Shown: piece by piece, positions 1 through 9,699 of the stretch | How the letters are laid out: each line of letters starts with the position of its first letter | Position numbering within the stretch: the stretch's first letter is position 1 | Assembly (NCBI GenBank): GCA_963575745.1 | Contig: CAUYUJ010000842.1 | Span: 21,552 to 85,551, forward strand | Length of the DNA: 64,000 nucleotides | Direction of reading: 5' to 3' | Origin: Prorocentrum cordatum | Taxonomy: Eukaryota; Sar; Dinophyceae; Prorocentrales; Prorocentraceae | Program-made: the position numbers and the translations under genes | The notes under the pieces: model-generated | What the model was told of the DNA's origin: nothing | Seen by the model: only the letters and a program-made list of their open reading frames with translations | Databases searched by the model: none

Positions 1-196
1 GGCCGACCCGGGTTTGCGAAGAGCTGCGTTGCAGTTTTGTTGCTCCTGCGTTGCAGTTTTTTGGTTTCCTGCTGACCCGGGTCTGGATTGACCCGGGTCA
101 GAAGATCCACGAAACGACGGGGATGAGGACGAGCGTGCGGACAATGAGGGTGCGAATGGGGATTGGGATGTGGATGGACGTGGCACTTATTATGAC
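1..196. other. Unique leader sequence, no gene seen
   Basis: There is no supported gene here. Two perfect 10-bp palindromes, GACCCGGGTC, lie at about 74-83 and 91-100, and a related CGACCCGGGTT sits at the very start. The stretch runs directly into the (GGA)n tract that follows. Confidence 0.5.
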
Positions 197-358
197 GAGG
201 AGGAGGAGGAGGAGGAGGAGGAGGAGGAGGAGGAGGAGGAGGAGGAGGAGGAGGAGGAGGAGGGGAGGAGGAGGAGGAAGAGGAAGAGGAGGCGAGAGGA
301 GGAACACGAGGAGGAGGAGGAGGAGGAGGAGGAGGTGGAGGAGGAGGTGGAGGAGGAC
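197..358 (+). repeat. (GGA)n microsatellite
   Basis: A nearly pure GGA tract with GAA and GTG interruptions. The long Arg-, Glu- or Gly-rich open frames over it are translations of the repeat, not genes. Confidence 0.95.
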
Positions 359-1012
359 CAGTGTATACCGAAGACTCATCAACGATATTGGAATACACCC
401 TAGGCTCCCTCTTCATTGGCCCCTACAGGGATTCATTTTCACTGGGGGAAATGCCCCGACAGCGGACGACAAGCGCACCTGAACACATTCTCAGGACTTC
501 TTGAGCGCCCCGAGTTAATCTGATTGTTGCGTCTTGACGATCCAGAATCGTGCCACAACGCCATTTCTGAGATTTCACCACGAATCAACGTAAGCGTTGC
601 GCCCTGACAGTCCTGAATCGTTCGGAACATATAATTTCTCATACATAAACCATGAGAATAAGTGAAACGATTTGGAAGTGTTAAAACGAATGTGCGCGGA
701 GCATGACGATAACCGCATTTTGAAAAGGAACCGCCCTCAATCCGCGAAGCTCTTGCACATGTTTAGAACGAATGTGCGCGTCGCTCTGGCGAGAACCACA
801 TGTTGAAAAGGAACCGCCCTCAATCCGCTAAATTCCTGCAAATGTGTAAAACGAATGCGCGCGGCGCGTAGGCGAGATCCACATTTTGAAAACGAACCGC
901 CCTCAATCGATGACACATTGTCAAATATTTCAAACGAATGCGCGCGGCGTTAGAGCGAGAGCCAAATTTGGAAATTGACCCGCCCTCAAGCCGTGAAGCT
1001 CTTGCAAGCCTC
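350..1012 (+). repeat. Dispersed block, copy 1, ending in four 82-bp tandem units
   Basis: This segment is related along its length to 39585-40265: both begin with a GACCAGTG-type motif just after a GGA tract, continue with ACGATNTTNGAATACACCCT, pass through a segment with TGACAGTCCTGAATCGTTCG, and end in a tandem array. The array here (about 678-1010) has four units of about 82 bp. The consensus runs AACGAATGTGCGCGGCGC, then GGCGAGAGCCACATTTTGAA, then GAACCGCCCTCAATCC and GTGAAGCTCTTGCAAAT. No conserved reading frame is evident. Confidence 0.85.
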
Positions 1013-1535
1013 CCCCTCCTCCTCTTCGTCCGCTTCCTCCTCCCCCTCCTCCTTCTCCTCCTCATTCCCTCCTGCGTCCTCCCTCCTGCGTCCTCCTCCT
1101 ACTCCTCCTTCTCCTCCTCCTCCTCCTCCTCGTCCTCCTCCTCCTCCTCCCCCTCCTCCTCCTCCTCATTTCCACCCCCCCCCGGCCGAAGTTCTGCCGC
1201 CGCAAAGCCCTGGGCCAGAGCGCGGGGACGAAAGAACTGGAGGGAGCGGCGGAGGCGGAGGCGGAGGCGGAGGCGGAGGCGGAGGAGGAGCTTGCGCAGT
1301 GAGGGCTCACCGCCCGGGCTCAGGTGGTGGGCGCGGGCGTGGGCGTCATCTGGCGCGCGCCCACTCTTCACTCGCGCCGTGCTCGGGGGGCTCGAAAGAC
1401 CTCCTCCCCCTCCTCCTCACTCCCTCGTCCTCCTTCTCCGCCTCCTCCTCCGCCTCCTCCTCCGCCTCCTCCTCCTCCTTCGCCTCGTCCTCCTCCTCCT
1501 CCTCCTCCTTCTCCCTCGCTCCACCAGTCCTTCAC
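1009..1535 (-). repeat. (CCT)n-rich tracts (GGA on minus strand)
   Basis: Two CCT-rich tracts (about 1009-1180 and 1395-1530) flank a GC-rich stretch that includes (GGAGGC)n at about 1245-1290. No gene is supported. Confidence 0.9.
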
Positions 1536-2467
1536 GCCTGACCAGTGGCGCGACGGCCCCTGCCGTCCGCGGCGTGCCATCGGGGACGCCAGCCCTGCGG
1601 ACGTGTGGCTCTGCACACGGAAGCTGGCGCCGCAGTGGCGGAAGACCGATTGCACTGCGCCGCGGCTCGAGGAGGCCGCGAGAGGGTTTCGAGGGGGGCC
1701 ACCCGAAGCTCAGTGCCGGGGGGCGGCCTGCCTCGCGCCGCGGCGGCCGCCGAGGGTCGGGGCAGCTGCTGGGCTGGGCAACGCACGAGCGGGGCGACGG
1801 CTGGCATCTGCAAGACGGGCACTTAAAGCGTCGGGAGCGGTGGCAGGGGCGCTGCGTCCCGCTGCTGCAGGGCGCCCTCCTTCCCCCCGAGCCCCGGCGG
1901 GCCGGCGCGCTCGTGGCCGACTTGGCCAAGCGTCTCAGGAAGTGGCTCGGTGCGGAGGTGAGAAGGCGGGATGTCGACTGCGCCCGTCCGAAAACGGAGG
2001 TGGACGCCATACCCTCTGCATGGCGGTCGGCCGTGCTCCGCTGGGTGGGCGGGTGATGCACCGCCCACCGCGTGGGGGGGGTTCAGGGGAAGGGTGCAGT
2101 TTCGGCTGTTGCAGGCGCCATGACACCCAAACCTCTTGTCTTACCGCTTGTCTGAGAGCAACTACAAGTGCAGCCACAGCAGTAGGCCGGCCTGTCCCTG
2201 ACGATGGCCAGATTCGGCTCGGATGCTTCTTCGTGGCATGGGCTCAGCTCGGAATATCGTGCTCGTAGTTTCTTTAGTCCACCTGTTTCTGCTGGTCGCC
2301 CAGCGGGCCCCGAGCAGGATTCAGGTTCGGCCCGAAGAGGCTGAGGAGATGGCAGAGACCATCCAGAATGCAGTGCGCATTCTCCTAAGCGGCGCCTACG
2401 TGGCCCTTTGGAGGGACAGGTAAGTCTGCTGCCTGGCAGGATCCTTGACCTTCCTTGGCACGCTCAA
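1536..2467. other. GC-rich unique sequence, no recognised gene
   Basis: Several overlapping frames are open because the sequence is GC-rich, but none shows a recognisable domain. A short frame ending near 2415 is followed by GTAAGT, which could be a splice donor, but no acceptor or partner exon can be seen. Confidence 0.4.
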
Positions 2468-2515
2468 CCTCCTCCTTCTCCTCCTCCTCCTCCTCCTCCT
2501 CCTCCTCCTCCTCCC
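2468..2515 (-). repeat. (CCT)n microsatellite
   Basis: A short pure CCT run inside otherwise unique sequence. Confidence 0.9.
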
Positions 2516-2947
2516 GCCGTGAAGGAGACTGGCTCTGAGGAGGGTTTGTTTTCGCCGTTCTCAGGCTTCCCAGGGACCTCCCCGGCTCTGGGACGATCAA
2601 ACACAGGCTCAAGCGAGCGTTTCTTATGTTTTGTGCTAGCGGCCGTGACCCTCCCCAGCCCCCCCCTGGAAACGCTACGATTCGTGCCGGCGCCGTTTGG
2701 GAATGCGTCGGAATAGCCAAGAAAGTTCGACTAGTCGGTAGGCATTGGGATTTGCTGTGGCAGAGCGCGCGCCAGGTTCTGTGTATTCTAGACGCCTCGC
2801 GTAACATCACCAGCCCATGTTGAAACGATGCCCAGACGAGTTGCCCTGATCAGGGATGTGGAACAACATGCAGAGTCTCAGAGGAATAAAGGGTTGGGTA
2901 AGACGTCGTACTCCAAGAGGGGGAGGATGGAGGATGAATCGGATAAG

Positions 2948-3250
2948 GATGATGATGCTGATGATGATGATGATGATGATGATGATGCTGATGCTGATGA
3001 TGATGCTGATGCTGATGCTGGTGCTGATGCTGATGCTGATGCTGATGCTGATGCTGATGCTGCTGATGATGATGATGAGGAGGAGGAGCAAGAGGAGGGG
3101 AGGAGGAGGAGGAGGAGGAGGAGGAGGAGGAGGAGGAGGAGGAGGAGAAGGAAGAAGATAAGTAGGGAGAGTGGGGAGGAGGGACGAGAAAGGAGAAGGA
3201 AGAGGCGGATGAGGAACAGGAGGAGGAGGAGGAGGAGGAGGAGGAGGGCG
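2948..3250 (+). repeat. Compound GAT/GCT then GGA microsatellite
   Basis: The tract changes from (GAT)n to (GATGCT)n and then to (GGA)n. The derived Asp/Ala or Met/Leu repeat proteins are artefacts of the tract. Confidence 0.95.
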
Positions 3251-3269
3251 AGCAGAGAGGCCAGAGGCC

Positions 3270-4200
3270 TCCTGGATGCCTCTCGGAGTCCTTCGGATTT
3301 CTTTCGAGAGTTTCTTGGAGTCCTTTCGGGGCGTGTTCTCTTGGCAGTCCGGGGGCCTCTTGGGGCGTCTTAGGTGCCTCTGGAGGGCCTTTTGGAGCCT
3401 CCTAGGGGTTTCTTGGGAGCCTCTTAGGGGGCGTCTTGGGGGCATCGTGGGGGCCTCTTGGGCCTCCTGGGCACCTCACGGTGCCGTCTTGCCGCACCTT
3501 TGGGGGCCATCTTGGGAGAGATAGGATAGGTCAAAGGAGGGGGGCTCCTCAGGGGTTCCCCCCGCAGGAGATGTGGCCAAAACCTTGCTACAATCAATGA
3601 TTTGAGCTTTCTCGCCGAGGCGACTTGGGGCGTCTTGGGTGCTTCTGGGGGGCCTCTAGGAGGCCTCTGGGGGCGTCTTGGGGGCCTCGTTGGGAGCCTC
3701 GTTGAGGCCTCTCGGGGGCCTCCAGGGGCCTCCTGGACACCTCTTGGGGCCCTCTTGAGGCAGCATTGGGAGCGTCGGGGGCAATATTAGGGGTCACCTC
3801 GGAGGAGATCGATCGAAGGAGGGGGTCTCCTTAATCAGCACCGTTCCCCCCCAGGATGCCAACATGTGGCCAAGCACCTTAGCAACATCAGTGATTTTGG
3901 CCTTCTCGCCGAGGCCTCTTGGGGTGCCTTGGGTGCCTCTGGGGGGCCTCTTGGGGCGTCTTGGGGGCCTCTTGGGAGCCTCTCGGGCGTGTTACGGGGC
4001 CTGTTGGGGGTCTCTTGGGCCATCCTGGGCACCTCTTGGGGCAGCCTCGGGGGCAATATTGGGGCCATCTCGGAGGAGATCGATCCAAGGAGGGGAACTC
4101 CCCAAGTAGGGTTCCCCCCCAGAAGGCCAGCATGTGGCCAACACCGTCGCAAAATCTATGTTTTGGGCTTCCACGTCGAGGGCGACCAAGACCCTCTGAC
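3270..4200 (+). repeat. GGCCTCTTGGGG satellite with ~280-bp higher-order period
   Basis: Short degenerate units of the type GGGGCCTCTTGGGGGCGTCTT fill the stretch. Superimposed on them is a longer unit containing GGAGGAGATCGATC, AAGGAGGGG, GTTCCCCCC, ACATGTGGCCAA and TTCTCGCCGAGGC, seen near 3500-3625, 3785-3920 and 4055-4190. That is a spacing of about 275-285 bp and a little over three copies. The same short unit reappears at 32400-33150 and, in a few copies, near 54400 and 57540. Confidence 0.85.
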
Positions 4201-4257
4201 ACCTCGTGGCCTCTCCCCTCCAGGCCCAGGGGGACGAGGTACGGGGGAGGGGCCAAC

Positions 4258-4423
4258 TTAATTCGGGCACGTCCCTCTACTGGAGAAATATGCAAACATA
4301 GTAAAACATAGTAAGGGGACGATTATTTTGATTATTTGCTGACTATTTATTTTGGAGTATGTGTTTGATCATCTTTAAATTGTCGTCCAAGAGTCGCCTG
4401 TAAGGAGGACATGCCCGACCTAA
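4258..4423 (+). mobile_element. Short TIR element (MITE-like), copy 1
   Basis: The left end reads TTAA then TTCGGGCACGTCCCTCTAC. The right end reads GGACATGCCCGACCTAA. These are imperfect inverted repeats of one another. The interior is AT-rich and has no open frame. It belongs to the family described at 22287-23295. Confidence 0.75.
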
Positions 4424-4922
4424 GGGTAAAGCCCTCCCCGAAGGGGAAGATGGAAGATGGAAGAGGAAACTCGCTAAACCACCCATGCCCAGAGGGCTGG
4501 TGGGATTCAAGGACCTGCGACGAATAGCTACGGGCGGCCGAGCGCAGCGCAGGGGATTGTTGTTCATGCAGTCTGGTGTAGTTCCAACCTCTCCCTTCCC
4601 TCCTCCGTTTCCTCCTCCTCTCCTTCCTCCTCTTGTCGTCGTCATCCTCCTCCTCATTGCATTGCAATTTGCGCCGCGCAAGGACAGAACACTGAAGGAT
4701 GGGAGTCGAGAGGAGGGAGGGCGCGAAGCATGCGGTGCCAAGCCAACACGACTTGTTCGATTTCTCTTATGATATCGATAGGTGTTCTGGAAGGGGTCTG
4801 GCGTCTAAGCGCTCCTGCTTGGCCCGAGGGGTAAGTGGCCTCGTCGTCGTCGTCGTCTTCCCCTTCCCCTTCCTCGTACTCCTCATCTCGTCGTTCTATT
4901 CCTCCCCATTGCGTTGCTCCAG

Positions 4923-5150
4923 GCCTCCTAGATGATCTTAGACGGGGTTCGAGTAGATGGGGTCGGAGGATCGCGCCGTATGGTGGAAGCATCGGCGATG
5001 CGGCTGGATGTAGCGCTTGCTCCACGCCGACGTCGCCGATGCGTCGCCGACGTCGCCGGTGCATCGCCAGTGCATCGCCGATGCATCGCCGATGTATCCG
5101 CGATTGGGCGCGATCCTCCGACCCCATCTGCTCCGACCCCATCTAGGAGG
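4923..5150. repeat. Inverted repeat around a GCATCGCCGATG array
   Basis: A perfect 23-bp inverted repeat has arms at 4955-4977 and 5107-5129, and imperfect pairing continues outward through GACCCCATCTAGGAGG. The ~130-bp loop consists of GCATCGCCGATG-type short repeats. A third partial arm follows the CCT tract near 5258-5276. Confidence 0.85.
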
Positions 5151-5255
5151 ACCTCCTCCTCCTCCTCCTCCTCCTCCTCCTCCTCCTCCTCCTCCGCCTC
5201 CTCCTCCTCCGCCTCCGCATCCTCCTCCTCCTCCTCCTCCTCCTCCTCCTCCTTC
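5151..5255 (-). repeat. (CCT)n microsatellite
   Basis: A CCT tract with a few GCC interruptions, directly after the inverted repeat. Confidence 0.95.
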
Positions 5256-5699
5256 TACTCCGACCCCATGTAGGAGGACTCTAGTTGCAAGGTGCTCCAC
5301 TTCACAACAGCGTTGGCACCACATCGCTGGGGCGCACCGGGGGCGTGCGGAATGGAGGGAGCCCGTGACGTACGCGTGGCCACTTCCAACTCAACCTCAA
5401 CAGCAGCTCCCTGCGCTTATAAAAAATAACAAAAAAAATACGACCGAGAATCTAGAGCTGGGTGGCCGTAAGCAATGCGGGAGGCTGGAGACGCACGCGG
5501 TCCGAGTCGCAGGCGGCACGTGCGGAGGCCAGTTGCCGGATGCACGCCCAGACTGGGCGGGCGCAGCTGCTGGCCACAGCGAGGGCCGAGGCCCGGAGAG
5601 AGACGCGCGGCAACCTGTGCATCCGGCCCTGGCCCGAGGAGCTTGCCACGTCGCGTGCCTGCAGCATAGGAGGAACATAACGAAGACGAGCCGTCGCTG

Positions 5700-5905
5700 G
5701 TTCCCACGACGCAAGATGGTATGGGTTCTGGGCCTCAGAGTCGCCCCCCTAGGGCACCACGGGCACCACGAGGGCACCACGGGCACCGAACAAGGGCACC
5801 ACGTGGGGGGCTGGGAGGTCTGGACTTCCCAGCCCCCAGGGTTCTATAGCGGGTCGCAAGATGGTATGGGTTCTGGACTTCCCCCAAGGGCACCACAGGT
5901 ACCGA
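5700..5905 (+). repeat. 142-bp offset direct duplication with GGGCACCAC units
   Basis: CGCAAGATGGTATGGGTTCT occurs at about 5710 and again at about 5854. In between are several GGGCACCAC(GA) units. No gene is supported. Confidence 0.7.
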
Positions 5906-6066
5906 AAAAGAGGCCCCGCGGGGCTGGGCCGGCGTGCCCCCAGCCGAGGCGGGCGCGCGCACGGGGAGCAAGCGCGCCGCCGGGGGGAGGCCGCCCGAGC
6001 GCCCGCGCCCGCGTCCCGTGCGCGCCGCAGCGCGTGTGCTCGGCCAGGGGCAGAAGCAGCACGAGG

Positions 6067-6475
6067 ACAGCGAGAGGAGGAGGAGGAGGAGGGAGGAAGA
6101 GGAGGAGGAGGAGGAGGAGGAGGAGGAGGAGGAGGGAGAGGAGGAGGAGGAGGGAGGAGGAAGGAGAGGAGGAGGAAAGAGGAGGAGGGCGACGACGACG
6201 AGGACGAGGGCGACGAGGACGACGACGACGACGACGACGACGGAGACGAGGACGAGGCCCGTGAGCGCCGCACCGTGCTGGGCTAGGAGCATAAACGATA
6301 CGAGGACAGCTGGAGGAAGACGAGGAGGAGGAGGAGGAGGAGGAGGAGGAGGAGATGGAAGGCTGGATGAGGAGGAGGAGGATACGGATGAGGGAGCAGG
6401 CAGGAGGAGGGGGAAGAGGAGGAGGAGGAGGAGAAGGAGGAGGAGGGAGAAGGAAGGGAGTTGCAGGAGAGGGCG
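6067..6475 (+). repeat. (GGA)n and (GAC)n microsatellites
   Basis: GGA tracts surround a (GAC)n stretch at about 6188-6260. Open frames here are repeat translations. Confidence 0.95.
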
Positions 6476-6619
6476 TAACGGGAAGCGAGTGTGACGTGGA
6501 CTTGTCAGAACGTGGAAACGACCTTGGAAACCGCAGTGGGTTTAAAAACCCTGTTTGGGGATACTGCACTCCAGCTATAATCGGAATATGTCATATTTTT
6601 CGTCGAAAATTTGCCTGTC

Positions 6620-6639
6620 GGGGGACATGCCCGACGTAA
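6620..6639 (+). mobile_element. Detached right terminus of the TIR family
   Basis: GGGGACATGCCCGACGTAA matches the right end of the TIR family and stands head to head with the complete element that begins at 6642. It is probably the remnant of a second element in opposite orientation. Confidence 0.6.
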
Positions 6640-6641
6640 AG

Positions 6642-6801
6642 TTAGGTCGGGCATGTCCCCTACAGGCAGATGTTTGACGAAGAACCCAAAATAGCTTAAA
6701 CAACAAAAGCTAAAAGCATAATCAAAAATATTCAAAAGTCGTCCCACTATTTTTTGACTATTTTTGAATACTCCTCCTGTATAGGGGCATGCCCGACTTA
6801 A
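6642..6801 (-). mobile_element. Short TIR element (MITE-like), copy 2
   Basis: The left end is TTAG then GTCGGGCATGTCCCCTACAGG. The right end is TGTATAGGGGCATGCCCGACTTAA. Read on the minus strand, the subterminal part (AGGAGGAGTATTCAAAAATAG and a following GGGACGA) matches the left subterminal part of the elements at 22287 and 32098, so this copy lies in reverse. It is 160 bp with no coding capacity. Confidence 0.8.
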
Positions 6802-7340
6802 GCGTGGTAAGCTGGAGATCCTGGCGTCGCCATTTTTTCACAGCGGGCGTTTTCGCTCCACTTCGGGCCCCGGGACCCTCACAGATCGATCTGGCTCGAA
6901 ACATGGCGCAGGAAGATGGGGTCCGGGGCTCCGGGCGTGATGCTGTACGATGTTGCGATTTTTCGCTGCGTCGGATCTCAAGGAAGCTGATGTCCCGCGG
7001 CGAGGTTGGAGGTTTTCGGGCGTCTTCGTTGTTTCTCGGCGGTTTTCCGCTCTCGGGATGCGTGTAGCGGCTGCGCCTCGCCGAGGGCGTTCTGCAGGAG
7101 GGAAAAACACACAGACAATCAATCGTCGATCCCCTGGGAAATATGGGAACATGTGGGAGGTGTGGGGGTGAAGACGAAGACCCGGAGAAAATATATAGGA
7201 AAACATGGGACACTCAGAAAGACGAAAACCCAGAACATATGGGAAAATAGGGGGAATCCTGTTTTTTTTGTGTCTGCCGCCGGAGGCCTGAGGTATGCTC
7301 CGGAGGCATACTTCGGCGGCGCACCGAGGGGCGACGCGAG
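6802..7340. other. Unique sequence, no recognised gene
   Basis: Mixed-composition sequence with short overlapping frames and no recognisable domain. It contains a small hairpin, GTATGC...GCATAC, near 7293-7311. Confidence 0.4.
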
Positions 7341-7344
7341 AGGG

Positions 7345-7615
7345 CCTTATCCTCCTCCTCCTGCTCCTGCTCCTCCTCCTCCTCCTCCTCCTCTTCCTCC
7401 TCCTCCTCCTCCTGCTCCTCCTCCTCCTCGTCCTCCCTCCTCCTCCTGCTCCTCCTGCTCCTCCTCCCCCCCGTCCTCCATCTCCTCCTCCTCCTCCTCC
7501 TCCTCCTCCTCCTCCTCCTCCTCCTCCTCCTCCTCCTCCTCCTCCCCGTTCTCCTCCTCTCAGTTCTCCTGCTCCTCCTTCTCCTCCTCCTCCTTCTCCT
7601 CCTCCTCAGAAGGCG
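7345..7615 (-). repeat. (CCT)n microsatellite
   Basis: A long CCT tract with GCT and TTC interruptions. Confidence 0.95.
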
Positions 7616-8208
7616 GCGGGACTTCTCGGGAGGCCTCTGGTCGGAAACTGGAGCATACACATTACCAGTGGCTGGCGGTTTTTCAATCCCAGGACTTTTT
7701 CGAGGGTCGGGGACGACGTCGGGGTGGTGTGGTGCATACTTTTTTCCCCGTTTTCCCATGGAAGCATCAAAACATGTATACACCAGGATGCCGTATACAC
7801 TAGAATCCGTTTCCTTGTGCGATTCTCAGTGCGGGACCGGAAAAAAAACATCAGTGTATCAAGTTCGGTTCCTCATTTGGCCTTCCGAGAGGTCTTCTGC
7901 GTCTTCGGGGAAGGCTCAGGAAGCGTCTCAGAAAGGCCGGGGGACTTCCGAGCCTTCTGAGGAGGCCCGCCCCTTCTCGTTTCCCCCCCGGGCTTGCCGC
8001 CGGAAGGTTTGCCCGCGGCGTGTGAGGACAGGGACCTCGGGACCCCCTGGGCGAGGCCTCAGGCTCCAGTTTGCGTCGGCCAGTATTGCCCCCCTCCCTC
8101 TCCTCCCACACGTCCCCACGTTTTTGACGTCAGGCGGGCTGCGACAGCCAGGGTCGCAGCTTCTGAATGGCAAAATACTGCGAGCGTGTAAATCGACGTA
8201 GGCCATGT

Positions 8209-8350
8209 TTGAGTCGGGCCTGTCCCTCTACGAGAGGAAAATTAAAACATTGGTATATGGGGATTTTTTGTCATAACTTGGGAGTAATGTTTGAGTATTG
8301 GTTGAAGTTCGCCCCCCAATCCGCCTGTATGGGGGACATGCCCGACCTAA
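8209..8350 (+). mobile_element. Short TIR element (MITE-like), copy 3
   Basis: The left end is TTGA then GTCGGGCCTGTCCCTCTAC. The right end is CCGCCTGTATGGGGGACAT followed by GCCCGACCTAA. It is 142 bp and non-coding. Confidence 0.75.
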
Positions 8351-8405
8351 GCGTAGGGCGGCCCGCAGGGGCGTGAAGCGTGCCTCAGTGTTCGGAGCCT
8401 CGTCA

Positions 8406-8465
8406 GGCGGTGGATATGCACATATTCGGGCCCCCGGGGTGCCGAAATGTATCCGTATCCGCCGC
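8406..8465. repeat. Imperfect 24-bp inverted repeat
   Basis: GGCGGTGGATATGCACATAT at the left pairs imperfectly with ATGTATCCGTATCCGCCGCC at the right, across a GC-rich loop of about 12 bp. Confidence 0.55.
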
Positions 8466-8639
8466 CCGCTGGGGCACCAGGACGTCGGCTCCCAGGCGGT
8501 GGGTGTGGATAAATCCCCGCCTCGCATCCGCGGCCCGCTTCCCCCCCCCCCCGTTCCCCTCCTTCTCCCCTTCCAGGCGCAGGCCTGTGGGAGGGGGGGG
8601 GGGCGGGGCGAGCGGCGGGAGGGGCCGCCACAAGAGTGC

Positions 8640-8723
8640 CCCTGGCCCCTCCGAAGCCTCGTCGTCGCCGTCGTCGCGGCCGTGATGGCGACGACGGCGA
8701 CGACGGCGACGACGCCCGACGCC

Positions 8724-8771
<48 letters not shown>

Positions 8772-8830
8772 CCGCGGCAACGGCGCCGCGACGACGATCG
8801 CGACCGCGACGACGGCGACGACGAAGCTTC
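8640..8830 (+). repeat. (GAC)n / CG-rich trinucleotide tract
   Basis: GACGACGACG repeats with interruptions. The polar or Thr-rich frames over it are repeat translations. Confidence 0.9.
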
Positions 8831-8972
8831 TGGCCACGGTGCCGCCAGGATTTCCAAGGGGGCCCCCCGGCCTCCGGAGGGCACCCCCCGCCGAGGCGCA
8901 CGGCCCGGGAGGCTCCCGAGGGGACCGAGCAGCACGGGAAGCCCTTCACGGGACAGAGGCCACGCGCCAGCC

Positions 8973-9133
8973 TCAAGTCGGGCGTATCCCTCTACAGGAG
9001 GAATCATCAAGCATAGTCAAACAACACTCCGGGGATGGTTGCTCGCCTATGTTTGCTTATTTGGTGAGCGTGGTTTGACCATGTTTCGTTTTTCGTCCCA
9101 AATTCGGCCTGTAGGGGGACATGCCCGACCTAA
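8973..9133 (+). mobile_element. Short TIR element (MITE-like), copy 4
   Basis: The left end is TCAA then GTCGGGCGTATCCCTCTACA. The right end is CCTGTAGGGGGACATGCCCG then ACCTAA. The subterminal AGGAGGAATCATCAAGCATA resembles the other copies. Confidence 0.75.
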
Positions 9134-9545
9134 TGCCAGCCTTTGGCACGGCGCTTGGGCACCTCTGCCGTCCCTGAGTTGGGTTTCCGCCAGGACGCGC
9201 GGGCAGAAGAGTGCGCAGTTGGCACCCCTTCGGAAGTTGTTTCGCTTCGACCGATCCCCACCGAAACCTTCGGCGTTTGTTCCCAACGGTGCGCGCGCCT
9301 TCTGGAACGACGTGCGCGGGGCCCGGCGGTCTCGGCCAGCGCGGCGGCCGGGCCAGGTCGCCAGTTGATGTTCCCGAAAGTCTACCAACCCCAGGGCCCC
9401 TGACGAAAGAAACCGAAACAAGTCCTTGGAGCGACTAACCAGCCCCCAAAACGAGTCTTGCGAGATGCAAGAACTTGTTCGGAGAGAATCTGCAGCCTGT
9501 TGATAAGGGAAGAGGTGGAGCAGCAGCAGCAGCAGCAGACGCACG

Positions 9546-9602
9546 AGGAGGAGGCGGACGACGAAAGAGGAGGAGGAGGAGGAGGAGGAGGAGGAGGAGG
9601 TG
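9546..9602 (+). repeat. (GGA)n microsatellite
   Basis: A short GGA tract preceded by a (CAG)n run at about 9520-9538. Confidence 0.9.
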
Positions 9603-9699
9603 AGGCGGACATCGTCTTCCTCCTCTTGCTCCGGACGCCCCGTCCTCCTCTGACGACGGGGAACGTGGCTCGTTTGATGAGACGTCGTGAAGTGGTGGC

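Noticed and set aside
2223-2423. Possible exon ending at a GTAAGT donor
   Set aside because: No domain, no acceptor or partner exon, and the frame opens in GC-rich non-repeated DNA where chance openness is high.
5017-6264. 415-codon frame from CCT tract to GGA tract
   Set aside because: It joins two microsatellite translations through GC-rich DNA with overlapping open frames on both strands.
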